64,000 nt of DNA from PFL25 sp046260155 (GCA_046260155.1 JBJYXV010000089.1:1-64000); one strand, 5' to 3'. Counted from the stretch's first letter, positions 34,772-43,668 are shown. The notes: generated by a model from the letters alone, not told the origin. Translations and numbers: made by a program.

Positions 34772-35416
34772 TCAGACTTGCCGGACCGAGATGAGGGTGC
34801 CATCTCCAGCCGGGAAAATAGTGCTGGATACCCGTGGGTCTTCTGCAATCCGCCGGTTGAGCTGGCGCATCAGTTCTGTGTGCTCATCGTCATCTCCAAT
34901 GCCGGCCACAGTACCTTTCCTGAAAGCGTTGTGGATTGCAATGATTCCACCGTTGCGGATATTTTCAACCGCCCAATTATAGAAGGTTGGATAGGCAGGC
35001 CTATCAGCATCAATGAAAACAAAGTCGAATGGACCTTCATCCGGCAATCTGGAGATGATTTGAAGCGCATTTCCGACCCGAATATCTACAACCTCCTGCA
35101 AACCAGCGGCTTCGAAGTGTTTCTGGGCGACCTCTGCATGTTTGGCTTCTTTGTCGATGGTGATTAATTTTCCACCGGGGCGTAATCCGCGTGCGATCCA
35201 GATGCCACTATAGCCACCCAGGGTACCAATCTCTACAGCTTTTGAGGCTCCTATTGCGTATGCTAAAAATTGCAGGAAACGCCCTTCCTCGGCTTGAATG
35301 TTCCCACCGGGTAACCCGTATTTAGGTGAGTCATCCCTGGCATTCAATAGATATTCGTCCTCAACTGCGAAAAGCGAGCTGATATAGGAACTAAGCTGAT
35401 CATCATAGGTTGTCAT
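34772..35416 (-). CDS. O-methyltransferase (family 3, class I SAM-dependent)
   Basis: The 214-residue protein matches catechol/caffeoyl-CoA-type O-methyltransferases: KAVEIGTLGGYSGIWIARGL (SAM motif I), LITIDKEAKHAEVAQKHF (motif II), and FDFVFIDADRPAYPTFYNW (metal-binding Asp). They methylate vicinal hydroxyls with Mg2+. The later metal ligand region reads IIAIHNAFRKG where many homologues have DNxLxxG, so the second metal contact may be altered. The substrate is unknown. It starts at ATG 35416 with a weak AGAGGG upstream. Confidence 0.88.
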   Translation of the reverse strand: MTTYDDQLSSYISSLFAVEDEYLLNARDDSPKYGLPGGNIQAEEGRFLQFLAYAIGASKAVEIGTLGGYSGIWIARGLRPGGKLITIDKEAKHAEVAQKHFEAAGLQEVVDIRVGNALQIISRLPDEGPFDFVFIDADRPAYPTFYNWAVENIRNGGIIAIHNAFRKGTVAGIGDDDEHTELMRQLNRRIAEDPRVSSTIFPAGDGTLISVRQV

Positions 35417-35880
35417 GGCGGATTCATCCCTCTACAGTAAGCCTGCTGCTAGTATTGTTTGCACATTTTTCCTAATATTACTCTCCCATGTCCATTGGAA
35501 ACAAATAAAATTATCCCACATGTTGCGCTGCATATTTGCCTGCCCAATTTGATTTTGAGATTCGAAATAACCCTGGATTGATTTTTAGAATTCAACTCCT
35601 TAAGCAGGAAAATTATGTACTTAATCGTCAAATTGTTTTAATGCAGGATTCAACTTGAAACCTTTGTTCTTGGAAAATGAAAACACTTCACTGGGGAGTT
35701 TGGGGGATAATCCTGGCTCTTCCTGTTCAGGTCTACCGGCAGTCCAGCCAGCCTATTCCGCATTTCAAAGCAAAGGTAGACAAAAGCAATCAGTTCTTAA
35801 TGCGTTCCTGGTTGGCTGGATTTGGAGGTGGGGATTGGATCCCATCCGACTACCGGATATCTTTATCCGCAAAGTAGGGA
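35417..35880. other. Intergenic stretch without a supported gene
   Basis: Two overlapping short plus-strand frames (about 66 and 78 codons, 35655-35891) lack ribosome sites and resemble no family. I see no repeat or RNA gene here. Confidence 0.4.
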
Positions 35881-37131
35881 TTATGAAATAGCAATTTTTC
35901 CCAAAGCTTCTCCAAACCTCTCGATTTCTTCAATCGTATTGTAGTGCACCGGGCCAACACGCACCATGCCGCCCTTCTCTTCCAACCCAAGCGATTCAGT
36001 AACCTGCAAGGCGTAGTAATTGCCATCCCAGACATAAATCTCCCTCTTCCCCAATTCCTCAGCTACCTGCCTGGGAGTATGGCCCTCCATTGTGAAGGAA
36101 TACGTGGGGACGCGTTCAGCTATCCTGGATTGATCGCGCAAACCATAAATGACAACCCCTGGTGTTTCTTCCAATACTTCAAGTAAGTGTACGCTGAGTT
36201 TAGTTTCGTAAGCCCGAATACTATTCATCGCTTGTTTCAAGAGTTGCCTTTGGTTCGAAGCTCCACTGTCGATCTGTCCTGTTCCATAGTTTTCCCCCAA
36301 CCACTCGAGATATTCCAGCGCACCGAGCAGTCCAGCGATGCCTTCAAAATTTTGTGTCCCGGTTTCGAATTTCCCCGGGGGCGTACTTGACGCGGGTCGG
36401 ACTTTATATGCGCTGAGCTGGTCCAGGAGCTCGTACCGTCCGTAGAGGATACCAACATGCGGGCCAAAAAACTTATAAGCTGAGCACACTAAAAAATCAC
36501 ATTCCAGCTCCTGAACATCGATAGAGCCATGGGGGGCAAAATGGACTGCATCCACATATACCAGCGCACCCGATGCATGGGCCATTCTGGTGATTTCACG
36601 GATAGGATTGATAGTACCAAGTGCATTGGAGGAATAACCTACAGCTACCAGGCGTGGTTTCTCTTCTAGAGCCTTGGCTAACTTTTCCATATCCAATGTG
36701 CCCTGGTCCAGGACGAAATCAATATATTTCACCCTGCAACCATGATCTTCTGCGGCTAAAACCCAGGGGGTGACATTTGCATCGTGATCGAGACGTGTGA
36801 CAACAATCAGGTCTCCCCGCTTCCATGTTCGAGCCAGTGAGCGGCTGATATGCAGGGTTAGTGTGGTCATGTTCGCCCCGAATACGATCTCCTCGGGTTG
36901 TCTGGCATTGAGAAAACCTGCCATAGACTGGCGGGAGGTTTCAACTATGCCATCTGAAGCAATACTTGTAGAAAAAGCTCCGTCATGGTTGGCATTCGTG
37001 TCTGTAAGATATGAAATCATGCGATCAAGAGCGGGATTCGCGATCTGCGTACCACCCGGGTTATCAAAGTAGATCGCCTGCTTGGTCAATGCTGGAAACT
37101 GCTGACGGATGGAATTGATTTCGAAATCCAT
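35881..37131 (-). CDS. Cysteine desulfurase-like PLP enzyme (class V aminotransferase fold)
   Basis: The 416-residue fold-type I PLP enzyme has YFDNPGGTQIANPALDRM near the N-terminus, the PLP-phosphate region GANMTTLTLHISRSL, Asp-His in VDAVHFAPHG and the Schiff-base Lys in DFLVCSAYKFFGPHVG. The order suits the cysteine desulfurase-like subfamily TIGR01976. These proteins are related to SufS/CsdA, but the desulfurase Cys loop is not obvious, so the reaction is open. GAGGA precedes ATG 37131. No Suf genes adjoin it. Confidence 0.87.
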   Translation of the reverse strand: MDFEINSIRQQFPALTKQAIYFDNPGGTQIANPALDRMISYLTDTNANHDGAFSTSIASDGIVETSRQSMAGFLNARQPEEIVFGANMTTLTLHISRSLARTWKRGDLIVVTRLDHDANVTPWVLAAEDHGCRVKYIDFVLDQGTLDMEKLAKALEEKPRLVAVGYSSNALGTINPIREITRMAHASGALVYVDAVHFAPHGSIDVQELECDFLVCSAYKFFGPHVGILYGRYELLDQLSAYKVRPASSTPPGKFETGTQNFEGIAGLLGALEYLEWLGENYGTGQIDSGASNQRQLLKQAMNSIRAYETKLSVHLLEVLEETPGVVIYGLRDQSRIAERVPTYSFTMEGHTPRQVAEELGKREIYVWDGNYYALQVTESLGLEEKGGMVRVGPVHYNTIEEIERFGEALGKIAIS

Positions 37132-37155
37132 GAGTGCTGTCCTCGGCTTCTTTTT

Positions 37156-37170
37156 GGGATATTATATCCC
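37156..37170. promoter_or_regulatory. Palindrome covering the likely -10 box of the desulfurase-like gene
   Basis: GGGATATTATATCCC is a perfect 7+1+7 inverted repeat. On the minus strand its centre contains TATAAT, 25 bp before the start codon at 37131. No good -35 box is seen. A repressor bound here would block the promoter. Confidence 0.4.
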
Positions 37171-37200
37171 CACTATGGTCACATGATTTCCCCTTAAAGT

Positions 37201-37239
37201 GGCAAACGCCTGGGTGAGGGGGGCACCCAGACGCTTGCC
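37201..37239. repeat. Hairpin repeat, copy A
   Basis: A 16-bp stem with two mismatches (37201-37216 with 37224-37239) has a conserved loop AGGGGGG. The inner part CTGGGTG-loop-CACCCAG is identical to copy B. The outer pair at the second stem position is G-C here and T-A in copy B. No T run follows on the minus strand, so it is not a clear terminator. Confidence 0.7.
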
Positions 37240-37271
37240 GCATTAATGATATCACAAAATGCGAATCCATG

Positions 37272-37292
37272 GCAAGTTGTCGGACAACTTGC
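37272..37292. promoter_or_regulatory. GntR/FadR-type palindrome
   Basis: GCAAGTTGT-CGG-ACAACTTGC is a perfect 9-bp inverted repeat. Its centre TTGTCGGACAA fits the FadR-subfamily consensus TNGTNNNACNA. It lies about 140 bp upstream of the desulfurase-like gene, between the two hairpin repeats. No GntR regulator is in the window. Confidence 0.4.
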
Positions 37293-37336
37293 AAAATTAT
37301 TATCTGGTTGAAATCGATCCACTCTTGGGGTTAAAA

Positions 37337-37375
37337 GTCAAACGCCTGGGTGAGGGGGGCACCCAGACGTTTGAC
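37337..37375. repeat. Hairpin repeat, copy B
   Basis: This is the same element as copy A, 136 bp away in the same orientation. GTCAAACG-C-CTGGGTG pairs with CACCCAG-A-CGTTTGAC around AGGGGGG. The only mismatch is one C-A. On the minus strand it is followed by TTTT, so this copy could end transcription from the tRNA side. Confidence 0.7.
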
Positions 37376-37465
37376 GATGTAATATTACTTGAGATGTGCG
37401 TGAAAATCAAGGGCTGCCAGTCGAATTAATCAATTTCTTAACAATACCTCTGGAGATTTCAGCTA

Positions 37466-37537
37466 AGCCCCAACCGGGAGTCGAACCCGGATCTCGGCTT
37501 TAGGAGAGCCTTGCTCTATCCTTTGAGCTATTGGGGC
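37466..37537 (-). tRNA. tRNA-Arg (anticodon CCT)
   Basis: The 72-nt minus-strand sequence folds as a full cloverleaf: acceptor GCCCCAA/TTGGGGC, D-arm GCTC/GAGC, anticodon loop CTCCTAA (anticodon CCT, codon AGG), T-arm CCGGG-TTCGACT-CCCGG, discriminator T. CCA is not encoded. The top pair of the anticodon stem (A-G) is a mismatch. Confidence 0.95.
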
Positions 37538-37577
37538 GAGCGCAAAAATTATAGCATATGGATGAGTGATTTATCCG

Positions 37578-37612
37578 AAAAAAACACCTTGCCCATGGTC
37601 CCAGGCAAGGTG
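37578..37612 (-). terminator. Terminator of the sdhCDAB operon
   Basis: A perfect 9-bp stem (CACCTTGCC at 37585-37593 with GGCAAGGTG at 37604-37612) is followed by seven T on the minus strand (37584-37578). It lies 39 bp past the sdhB stop. Confidence 0.9.
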
Positions 37613-37650
37613 TAGAAGTTGACAATTAACGAAACTTTACCGGGGGAAAA

Positions 37651-38355
37651 CTAAGCCAAGCTGCCGGTGGCAATTGCTTTTTTCACCTCACCAATTGCGT
37701 TTGTGATTTGAATTTCCCGTGGGCAAGCCAGGGTGCAGTTGAAAATGGTATGGCAGCGATATACCCCAAATTGGTCATTGAGGATTTTTAACCTTTCTGC
37801 TCCTGCCCGGTCGCGGCTGTCAAAAATGAAGCGGTGAGCGTTTACAATAGCTGCCGGTCCAACGTATCTTTCGTTTACCCAGAATGAAGGACAGGAGGTT
37901 GTACATGCAGCGCACAGGATGCACTTCGTCGTGTCATCGAACCGTTCGCGCTCTTCCGGACTCTGCAGGCGTTCAGCTGCTGGTGGGGATTCATCATTAA
38001 CGAAGTACGGCATCACAGAACGAAAGTGCTCAAAGAAAGGCTCCATATCTACAATCAGGTCCTTGATCACGCCCAGGCCTATAAGCGGTTCAATTTTGAT
38101 CTTGGAGGATTTCAGGTCTTTTACGAGTACTTTACAGGCCAGGTAATTAACTCCATTTATTCGCATGGCATCCGAACCGCAAACACCATGGGCGCAAGAG
38201 CGCCGGAAAGAGAGTGTGCCGTCAATCTCCCCTTTGACCCTTTCCAGGAGGTCAAGGACACGATCTGTGGGTTCGGCATCAACCTGGTAAGTCTCGTAAT
38301 GGGGTTTTTTATCCGTTTCCGGGTTATAGCGAAAGATTTTTAATTTAACCTGCAT
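37651..38355 (-). CDS. sdhB: Succinate dehydrogenase iron-sulfur subunit
   Basis: SdhB carries electrons from the flavoprotein to quinone. The 234-residue protein has the [2Fe-2S] domain (SFRRSCAHGVCGSDAMRINGVNYLAC). The C-terminal part has the [4Fe-4S] motif CILCAACTTSCPS, then CHTIFNCTLACP for the [3Fe-4S] cluster. Lengths and order are standard. It is the last gene of sdhC-sdhD-sdhA-sdhB and is followed by a strong terminator. Confidence 0.96.
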   Translation of the reverse strand: MQVKLKIFRYNPETDKKPHYETYQVDAEPTDRVLDLLERVKGEIDGTLSFRRSCAHGVCGSDAMRINGVNYLACKVLVKDLKSSKIKIEPLIGLGVIKDLIVDMEPFFEHFRSVMPYFVNDESPPAAERLQSPEERERFDDTTKCILCAACTTSCPSFWVNERYVGPAAIVNAHRFIFDSRDRAGAERLKILNDQFGVYRCHTIFNCTLACPREIQITNAIGEVKKAIATGSLA

Positions 38356-38384
38356 CAGTGTATTCCCTTCTCTACGACCTGCGC

Positions 38385-40175
38385 TTAATAAACTCTTTCT
38401 TTGGGCTCGAACCTGGTGATATTCACAGGCTTATAGCGAAGTTCAACTTTACCATCCCGCAACCAAGCCAGGCTATGTTTCATCCAATTTACGTCATCCC
38501 GCTTTGGATAGTCCTCCCTGGCATGGGCTCCACGGCTCTCTTGTCGATCCAGGGCTGCAGCAGTTGTGACCTGGGCAAGATCGATCAGATTGCCCAATTC
38601 CCAGGTAGCCAATAAATCGGTGTTGAATATCCTGCCTTTATCTTCTACCTTGACGTGTTTGAAACGCTCCTGAAGCTCCTGGATTTTATCGGCAGCACTT
38701 GTCATCCCTTCTTCGGTGCGGAAGACCCCGACATAGTCGTTCATTACCTGTTTCATTTCAACGGCAATACTCTCCGGCCTTTCTTCACCGGAAGAGTCCA
38801 GTAATTTATCAAATTGGGCACGGGTAAAATCTGTTGGATCTTCCGGTAAGGTCTGGAATTTTTCTCCCAGAGCGTGTTGCGCAGCTTTTATTCCAGAATG
38901 TTTGCCAAATACCAGGATATCCAGCAGTGAATTGGTGCCGAGTCGGTTCGCACCGTGCACCGATACACAGGCAACTTCACCAGCTGCGAACAAACCAGGC
39001 AGGATGGTATTTTTCTCATCGATCAGCACCTCGCCAAATTTGTTGGTAGGGATACCGCCCATAGCATAATGCGCAGTCGGTTGCACTGGCATCGGTTGGG
39101 AAATCGGATCAACTCCCAAATAGGTACGGCAAAAATCAACAATGTCTGGCAGCTTCGAGAGGATTTCCTCAGCCGTGACGACATATGGACTGCCATCCGG
39201 TCGTTTGCGCCCATCGCTGGCAGCATACTTGTTCACCGTTTCAGGCCGTACATCGAGGTACATATAGCGCTTTCCACCAATTCCCCGTCCTGCTTGCATC
39301 TCCAGGAACATCGCCCGGCTGACAACATCTCTTGAAGCTAAATCCTTCACGGAGGGTGCATAAGTTTCCATGAAGCGTTCACCCTTGTCGTTCAACAAGA
39401 CGCCGCCTTCACCGCGCACACCTTCTGTGATCAGGATGCCCATCCGGTAAATTCCGGTGGGATGAAACTGGAAGAACTCCATATCTTCGGCGGGTATATC
39501 CCGTCGGAGCGTCAGAGCAATCCCATCACCGGAATATGCATACGCATTAGAAGTGATCTCCCATATGCGACCATGCCCGCCGGTGGCGATAATTACTGAT
39601 TTGGCATGAAAGACATGCAGTTCACCGGTTAACAATTCTACTGCCACAACGCCAGCCGCAATTCCATCGACGAGGATCAGGTCGATCACCTGAAATTCAT
39701 CATAGAATTTGACATTATTCTTAATGCACTGCTGGTAGAGTGTTTGCAGGATCATGTGTCCGGTGCGATCGGCTGCGTAACATGCCCGCCTCACAGGACG
39801 CCCGGTCTTGTTATTTGTATGCCCTCCAAAGGGACGCTGTGCGATTGTTCCATCCCGGTTGCGTGAGAAAGGCAATCCCATGTGCTCTAATTCGTAAACG
39901 GTGGAGATCGCTTCGGAGCACATAAATTCTATTTCTTCCTGGTCCCCCAGATAGTCACTACCTTTGACGGTATCGTAAGTGTGCCAGTCCGGGTGGTCTT
40001 CCTCGGTGTTGCCCAATGCCGCACCAACTCCACCCTGGGCAGCACCTGTATGCGATCGAGTTGGGTATAGCTTGCTGATCACCGCAGTATTTGCTTCCTT
40101 GGAAGCGTATAAGGCGGCCATCAAACCAGCCCCGCCAGCTCCAACAACGATTACATCGAATTTGTGAATGTTCAT
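38385..40175 (-). CDS. sdhA: Succinate dehydrogenase flavoprotein subunit
   Basis: SdhA oxidises succinate to fumarate with covalently bound FAD. The 596-residue protein has the FAD motif VIVVGAGGAGLMAALYAS and the flavinylation His in TRSHTGAAQGGVGAALGN. The substrate-site stretch is HPTGIYRMGILITEGVRGEGG, and the later part GLFAAGEVACVSVHGANRLGTNSLLD is standard. The length suits the family. It lies between sdhD and sdhB with short gaps and serves both the TCA cycle and the respiratory chain. Confidence 0.97.
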   Translation of the reverse strand: MNIHKFDVIVVGAGGAGLMAALYASKEANTAVISKLYPTRSHTGAAQGGVGAALGNTEEDHPDWHTYDTVKGSDYLGDQEEIEFMCSEAISTVYELEHMGLPFSRNRDGTIAQRPFGGHTNNKTGRPVRRACYAADRTGHMILQTLYQQCIKNNVKFYDEFQVIDLILVDGIAAGVVAVELLTGELHVFHAKSVIIATGGHGRIWEITSNAYAYSGDGIALTLRRDIPAEDMEFFQFHPTGIYRMGILITEGVRGEGGVLLNDKGERFMETYAPSVKDLASRDVVSRAMFLEMQAGRGIGGKRYMYLDVRPETVNKYAASDGRKRPDGSPYVVTAEEILSKLPDIVDFCRTYLGVDPISQPMPVQPTAHYAMGGIPTNKFGEVLIDEKNTILPGLFAAGEVACVSVHGANRLGTNSLLDILVFGKHSGIKAAQHALGEKFQTLPEDPTDFTRAQFDKLLDSSGEERPESIAVEMKQVMNDYVGVFRTEEGMTSAADKIQELQERFKHVKVEDKGRIFNTDLLATWELGNLIDLAQVTTAAALDRQESRGAHAREDYPKRDDVNWMKHSLAWLRDGKVELRYKPVNITRFEPKERVY

Positions 40176-40301
40176 TTAAGGATCCTTCGAGCCGATAGCA
40201 GAGCGATTACCTGGCTAGCGAAATAGAGAAATTATAATTACGATATAATTACTCATAATTATATGGTATTACAGGAAACCTTGATGGCGGATAATCATGA
40301 G

Positions 40302-40721
40302 CTATGAAAATAGCACAACGTAAATGGCGACAATTAGAGAAAACAACCAAAGCAAGAAAATTAGACCACGCACAAATGGTTTGGCGATGGATTGACCGAT
40401 ATAATCTTCGATTATCACCCGTAAACCGTTGAAACCGTGCGTGGCGGCAAAGAAAATGATTGAGATCTGCATCACCTGCCAAAAAGCATTTGCCCAACCC
40501 AGTGTAACGTCCGGGATATTACTGTTGATAACGTGATTTGGGTTTGGGAAAAAAGTCCAGCGTACAAGAGTCGGCAAATCTACCTGTGTCCTGGCACCTA
40601 ACGCGAAAGCACTGATCAGGCCGATTGCTGACAGGAGGATCAGTGACAATCCTGATATGCGAGTGAAGATCCACATCACATATTCAAAAGATAAACCGGG
40701 TTGTACAGTTCGAGAACTCAT
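40302..40721 (-). CDS. sdhD: Succinate dehydrogenase membrane anchor subunit
   Basis: This 139-residue protein from ATG 40721 has three hydrophobic helices: WIFTRISGLSLILLSAIGLISAF, then a helix with QISIIFFAATHGFNGLRVIIEDY (His a likely haem ligand, Arg and Asp near the quinone site), and GLIFLLWLFSLIVAIYVVLF. AAAGGG lies before ATG 40721; the longer upstream open frame overlaps sdhC and is excluded. It anchors the complex with SdhC. Confidence 0.88.
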   Translation of the reverse strand: MSSRTVQPGLSFEYVMWIFTRISGLSLILLSAIGLISAFALGARTQVDLPTLVRWTFFPNPNHVINSNIPDVTLGWANAFWQVMQISIIFFAATHGFNGLRVIIEDYIGQSIAKPFVRGLIFLLWLFSLIVAIYVVLFS

Positions 40722-40741
40722 CTCTAAATCCCTTTTAGCTG

Positions 40742-41131
40742 TTAACTGCCAGAAATTGCCCTTTGAATAATGATAAATACTGTCAAACCATATAAGGGAA
40801 TGAAAACCAACCATTGCAGCCACAAGGCTTCACGCTGGAACATCTGGTATTTTGGCCATATGTCCAGGATGCTGATCCTAATTCCGTTGAGACCGTGAAA
40901 AATGACGATAAACACGACAAGGATCTGGAAGATCCATGATTCGTAGATGATGTTGAGCGAGGTGGCGAAATCACTACCGGTTTGCTGCATGAAGAAAGAG
41001 GCGAAAACGTGAGTTCCTACAAGCAGCAGCAAGGCTAAACCTGTGACCCTGTGCAATACCCACGCCCACATTGGGCCTCCACCCCGGTATCTGAGCCCAT
41101 AGAAGAACCCGCCCCGGCGTTTGAGTTCCAT
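40742..41131 (-). CDS. sdhC: Succinate dehydrogenase cytochrome b subunit
   Basis: The 129-residue protein has three membrane helices. WAWVLHRVTGLALLLLVGTHVFASF contains the family signature HRVTG with a haem-ligand His in the GTH segment. FIVIFHGLNGIRISILDIW gives the second His and the quinone-site Arg. GAGGAGGT lies seven bases before ATG 41131. It is the first gene of sdhCDAB and is divergent from the cytochrome bc genes. Confidence 0.9.
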   Translation of the reverse strand: MELKRRGGFFYGLRYRGGGPMWAWVLHRVTGLALLLLVGTHVFASFFMQQTGSDFATSLNIIYESWIFQILVVFIVIFHGLNGIRISILDIWPKYQMFQREALWLQWLVFIPLYGLTVFIIIQRAISGS

Positions 41132-41303
41132 CTGCTACCTCCTCAACCTATGGCGAAAAGTAAGTAATGGTATTATTGCATTCGTGAGTACCACTGGAAA
41201 AGTGACAATTATCATGGATTATTAGTTTCAGATGTCCTTATAGTTCACAGAGATTTCATCTAAAATTATTTTGAAATTATGCCCAAATTGATGGAGATAA
41301 TCA

Positions 41304-41795
41304 ATGGCTGATTCGCATGAGGTTCAACGCAGGGATTTTGTAAACATCGTCCTGGTTGGAATCGGTTCTGTGATTGGTCTTATTATCGGCATCCCAGCCA
41401 TTGCTTACCTGATCTCTCCCGCTGTAAAAGTACAGGAAAAAGAAGCCTGGATCCCACTCGGTCCTCTGGATGGATATCCTCTGGATTCTCCAGTCTTGTT
41501 TTCATATACCAGGTCAAAAATAAATGGTTGGGAGAAAACGGTGAACAGTTATGGGGCGTATATTTGGCGATACGGGGAAGGGGACTCGGAATTAAGGGTT
41601 TACTCAAATATGTGTACTCATTTGAGCTGTCGAGTGACTTGGAAAGATGAGACGAATATATACTTCTGTCCCTGTCATGATGGTCGCTTTAACAAGGAAG
41701 GCGAGGTAGTTGCTGGCCCGCCGCCCAGGCCCCTGTATGAATATGAGCATAAGGTTGATGAAGGCATTTTATTCATCAAGCACATGGAAGCGTGA
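41304..41795 (+). CDS. Rieske iron-sulfur protein of a cytochrome bc complex
   Basis: The 163-residue protein has an N-terminal membrane anchor (FVNIVLVGIGSVIGLIIGIPAIAYLI) and a Rieske [2Fe-2S] domain with both ligand loops, CTHLSCRV and CPCHDGRF. It moves electrons from quinol to cytochrome c within the bc complex. GGAG is seven bases before ATG. The stop overlaps or abuts the cytochrome b start region, so the three genes form an operon (Rieske, cytochrome b6, subunit IV-cytochrome c). Confidence 0.94.
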   Translation: MADSHEVQRRDFVNIVLVGIGSVIGLIIGIPAIAYLISPAVKVQEKEAWIPLGPLDGYPLDSPVLFSYTRSKINGWEKTVNSYGAYIWRYGEGDSELRVYSNMCTHLSCRVTWKDETNIYFCPCHDGRFNKEGEVVAGPPPRPLYEYEHKVDEGILFIKHMEA

Positions 41796-41797
41796 TC

Positions 41798-42460
41798 ATG
41801 ACCACAAAAGTAATTACCTGGCTCGACCAGCGATTGGGTTTAACCGCTATATATAATTTGGTATTGGATCGCAAAGTACCAAAAGTAAATTGGTGGTTTA
41901 CCTTTGGCAGTGCTAGCCTGTTCCTGTTTGTACTGCAAGGGGTCACAGGTGTATTTTTAGCGGTTTACTACGTACCAGATCCCGTAAAAGCCTACGATAG
42001 CGTCCAATTTATCATGAACGGTGTGGCTTTTGGCTGGTTGATCAGGGGTATTCACCATTGGGGGGCAACTTTGATGGTGATTTTTGTCTTTGTACATATG
42101 CTGCGCACTTTTTTCATGGGAGCATATAAATTTCCGCGCGAGATCACCTGGCTGACAGGAGTTGTTCTCCTGCTCGCAACGCTGGGAATGGGATTTACTG
42201 GTTATTTGCTGCCATGGAACCAGCGTGCTTATTGGGCTACAACTGTGGGCACGGAAATCGCTGGTACGGCTCCATTAATTGGTGATTTTATCCTGCGCAT
42301 CCTGCGGGGAGGCGCGGATTTGAGTGCGGTCACTTTAGCACGCTTTTTCGCAGTCCATATCTGGTTCCTGCCAGCTGTGATCATCGCTTTAATTGGTGTT
42401 CATATGTACCTTATTATTCGTTTGGGTATCTCGAGTGTACCCACGGATGATGAGCAGTAA
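41798..42460 (+). CDS. Cytochrome b6-type subunit of a bc complex
   Basis: The 220-residue protein corresponds to the N-terminal, four-helix half of cytochrome b. The paired haem-ligand His regions are GIHHWGATLMVIFVFVHMLRTF and ARFFAVHIWFLPAVIIALIGVHMYLI. The quinol-site helix reads GVVLLLATLGMGFTGYLLPWNQRAYWATTVG. Splitting cytochrome b into b6 and subunit IV is the layout of Firmicutes and cyanobacterial complexes. ATG 41798 is chosen; a GTG at 41792 overlaps the Rieske stop. Confidence 0.93.
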   Translation: MTTKVITWLDQRLGLTAIYNLVLDRKVPKVNWWFTFGSASLFLFVLQGVTGVFLAVYYVPDPVKAYDSVQFIMNGVAFGWLIRGIHHWGATLMVIFVFVHMLRTFFMGAYKFPREITWLTGVVLLLATLGMGFTGYLLPWNQRAYWATTVGTEIAGTAPLIGDFILRILRGGADLSAVTLARFFAVHIWFLPAVIIALIGVHMYLIIRLGISSVPTDDEQ

Positions 42461-42477
42461 ACCACAGGAGTGGTTAT

Positions 42478-43668
42478 TTGAACGAAGAACAGAAGCAGAA
42501 GTACCTGGAAGAATATAAGCAGGAAAAAGAGAAGGGGGTCAAGTTCTATCCGGATATCATCTATAAAGACCTGCTGGTATCTTTTGGTATTTTCTTGCTC
42601 CTGCTTGGGTTGGCGATTTTTGTTGGTGTGGCAGCAGAACCACCGGCAGATCCAAGTGATAGCGCATACATACCTCGACCGGAATGGTATTTCCTATTCC
42701 TGTTTGAGATGTTGAAATATTTCCCTGGCCAGCTGGAATGGGTCGGTACTGTGATCATACCGACCATTGCTGTTTTGGCATTATTTCTGCTCCCATTTTA
42801 TGATCGCAGCCCACTCAGGTATTGGAAGAAGCGCAAAGTAGCAACAGCGATCATGAGCCTGATAGTCATTGCCATGGTTGGGTTGACTATCCAGGCTGCT
42901 GTCACTACACCACCGCAGGAAGAAACAACCGTAGCGACCACCATCACTGAAAAGATTGTCCTTGGACAAGATTTATACTCGATTGAATGTGTTGAATGCC
43001 ACGGAGCAGAAGGAGAGGGCGGGGAGATCGTTGGCGTGGAGGGTTTAGAAGGTGTAATAGTAAAACCGATCAACAGCCAGGATGAAATGTACACCCGTTC
43101 TGATCAAACATTGTTCTCAATCATCGATTATGGCCAGCCTGACCTGGGTATGCCCCCGTTCGGATTGGGATATGGTGGTGAGCTATCGCGCGGTGAAATA
43201 GATGCCATCGTCACCTTCATGCGTTATACCTGGGATGATCGAGTAGAGATCCCTGAAGAAGCAGCTCAGGCTGGTGCTCTTCCGGCTCTGGGACCAGAGG
43301 AAATCCCTTCCTATGAAGTTCATATCGAACCCATTATCAAGCGCTACTGCATTTCATGCCACCGCCCGGGAAAGAAAAATAATAATTATCTAATGGGTTC
43401 TTACCTGGAAACCATGGAGACCGGGGATCATGCTCCTAACGTGATACCTGGAGATTTGAATTCCAATAATATACTGATGATCAACCGCCAGGAGATTGAA
43501 GCGGGTGGACCAATGCCGCCCACACGTGCCCTTAAACCCGAGATCATCGAGATTTTTGAACGATGGGTTGAGGGTGGTGCGCCTGAAACAGCTGAAGAGG
43601 CTGCGGCTCTTTCGCCAACGCCGATACCTGAAATTCCTGAAGCAACTGAGACTTCAATCTCACCCTAG
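42478..43668 (+). CDS. Cytochrome b subunit IV fused to a dihaem cytochrome c
   Basis: The 396-residue protein starts with subunit IV: three helices and the quinol-site PEWY in YIPRPEWYFLFLFEMLKYFP. A first cytochrome c domain follows at about 155-255, with CVECH and the likely Met ligand in LGMPPFG. A second haem site CISCH lies in a domain at about 285-375, with GGPMPP as a possible ligand; it resembles the planctomycete-type cytochrome c domain. The tail is Pro/Thr-rich. Bacillus QcrC has a similar subunit IV-cytochrome c fusion with one haem, so the second site is the unusual part. It starts at TTG 42478 after AGGAG. Confidence 0.9.
   Translation: MNEEQKQKYLEEYKQEKEKGVKFYPDIIYKDLLVSFGIFLLLLGLAIFVGVAAEPPADPSDSAYIPRPEWYFLFLFEMLKYFPGQLEWVGTVIIPTIAVLALFLLPFYDRSPLRYWKKRKVATAIMSLIVIAMVGLTIQAAVTTPPQEETTVATTITEKIVLGQDLYSIECVECHGAEGEGGEIVGVEGLEGVIVKPINSQDEMYTRSDQTLFSIIDYGQPDLGMPPFGLGYGGELSRGEIDAIVTFMRYTWDDRVEIPEEAAQAGALPALGPEEIPSYEVHIEPIIKRYCISCHRPGKKNNNYLMGSYLETMETGDHAPNVIPGDLNSNNILMINRQEIEAGGPMPPTRALKPEIIEIFERWVEGGAPETAEEAAALSPTPIPEIPEATETSISP

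Noticed and set aside
35655..35891. Two overlapping short frames before the desulfurase-like gene
   Set aside because: They overlap each other and the end of the real gene, with no ribosome site or motif.
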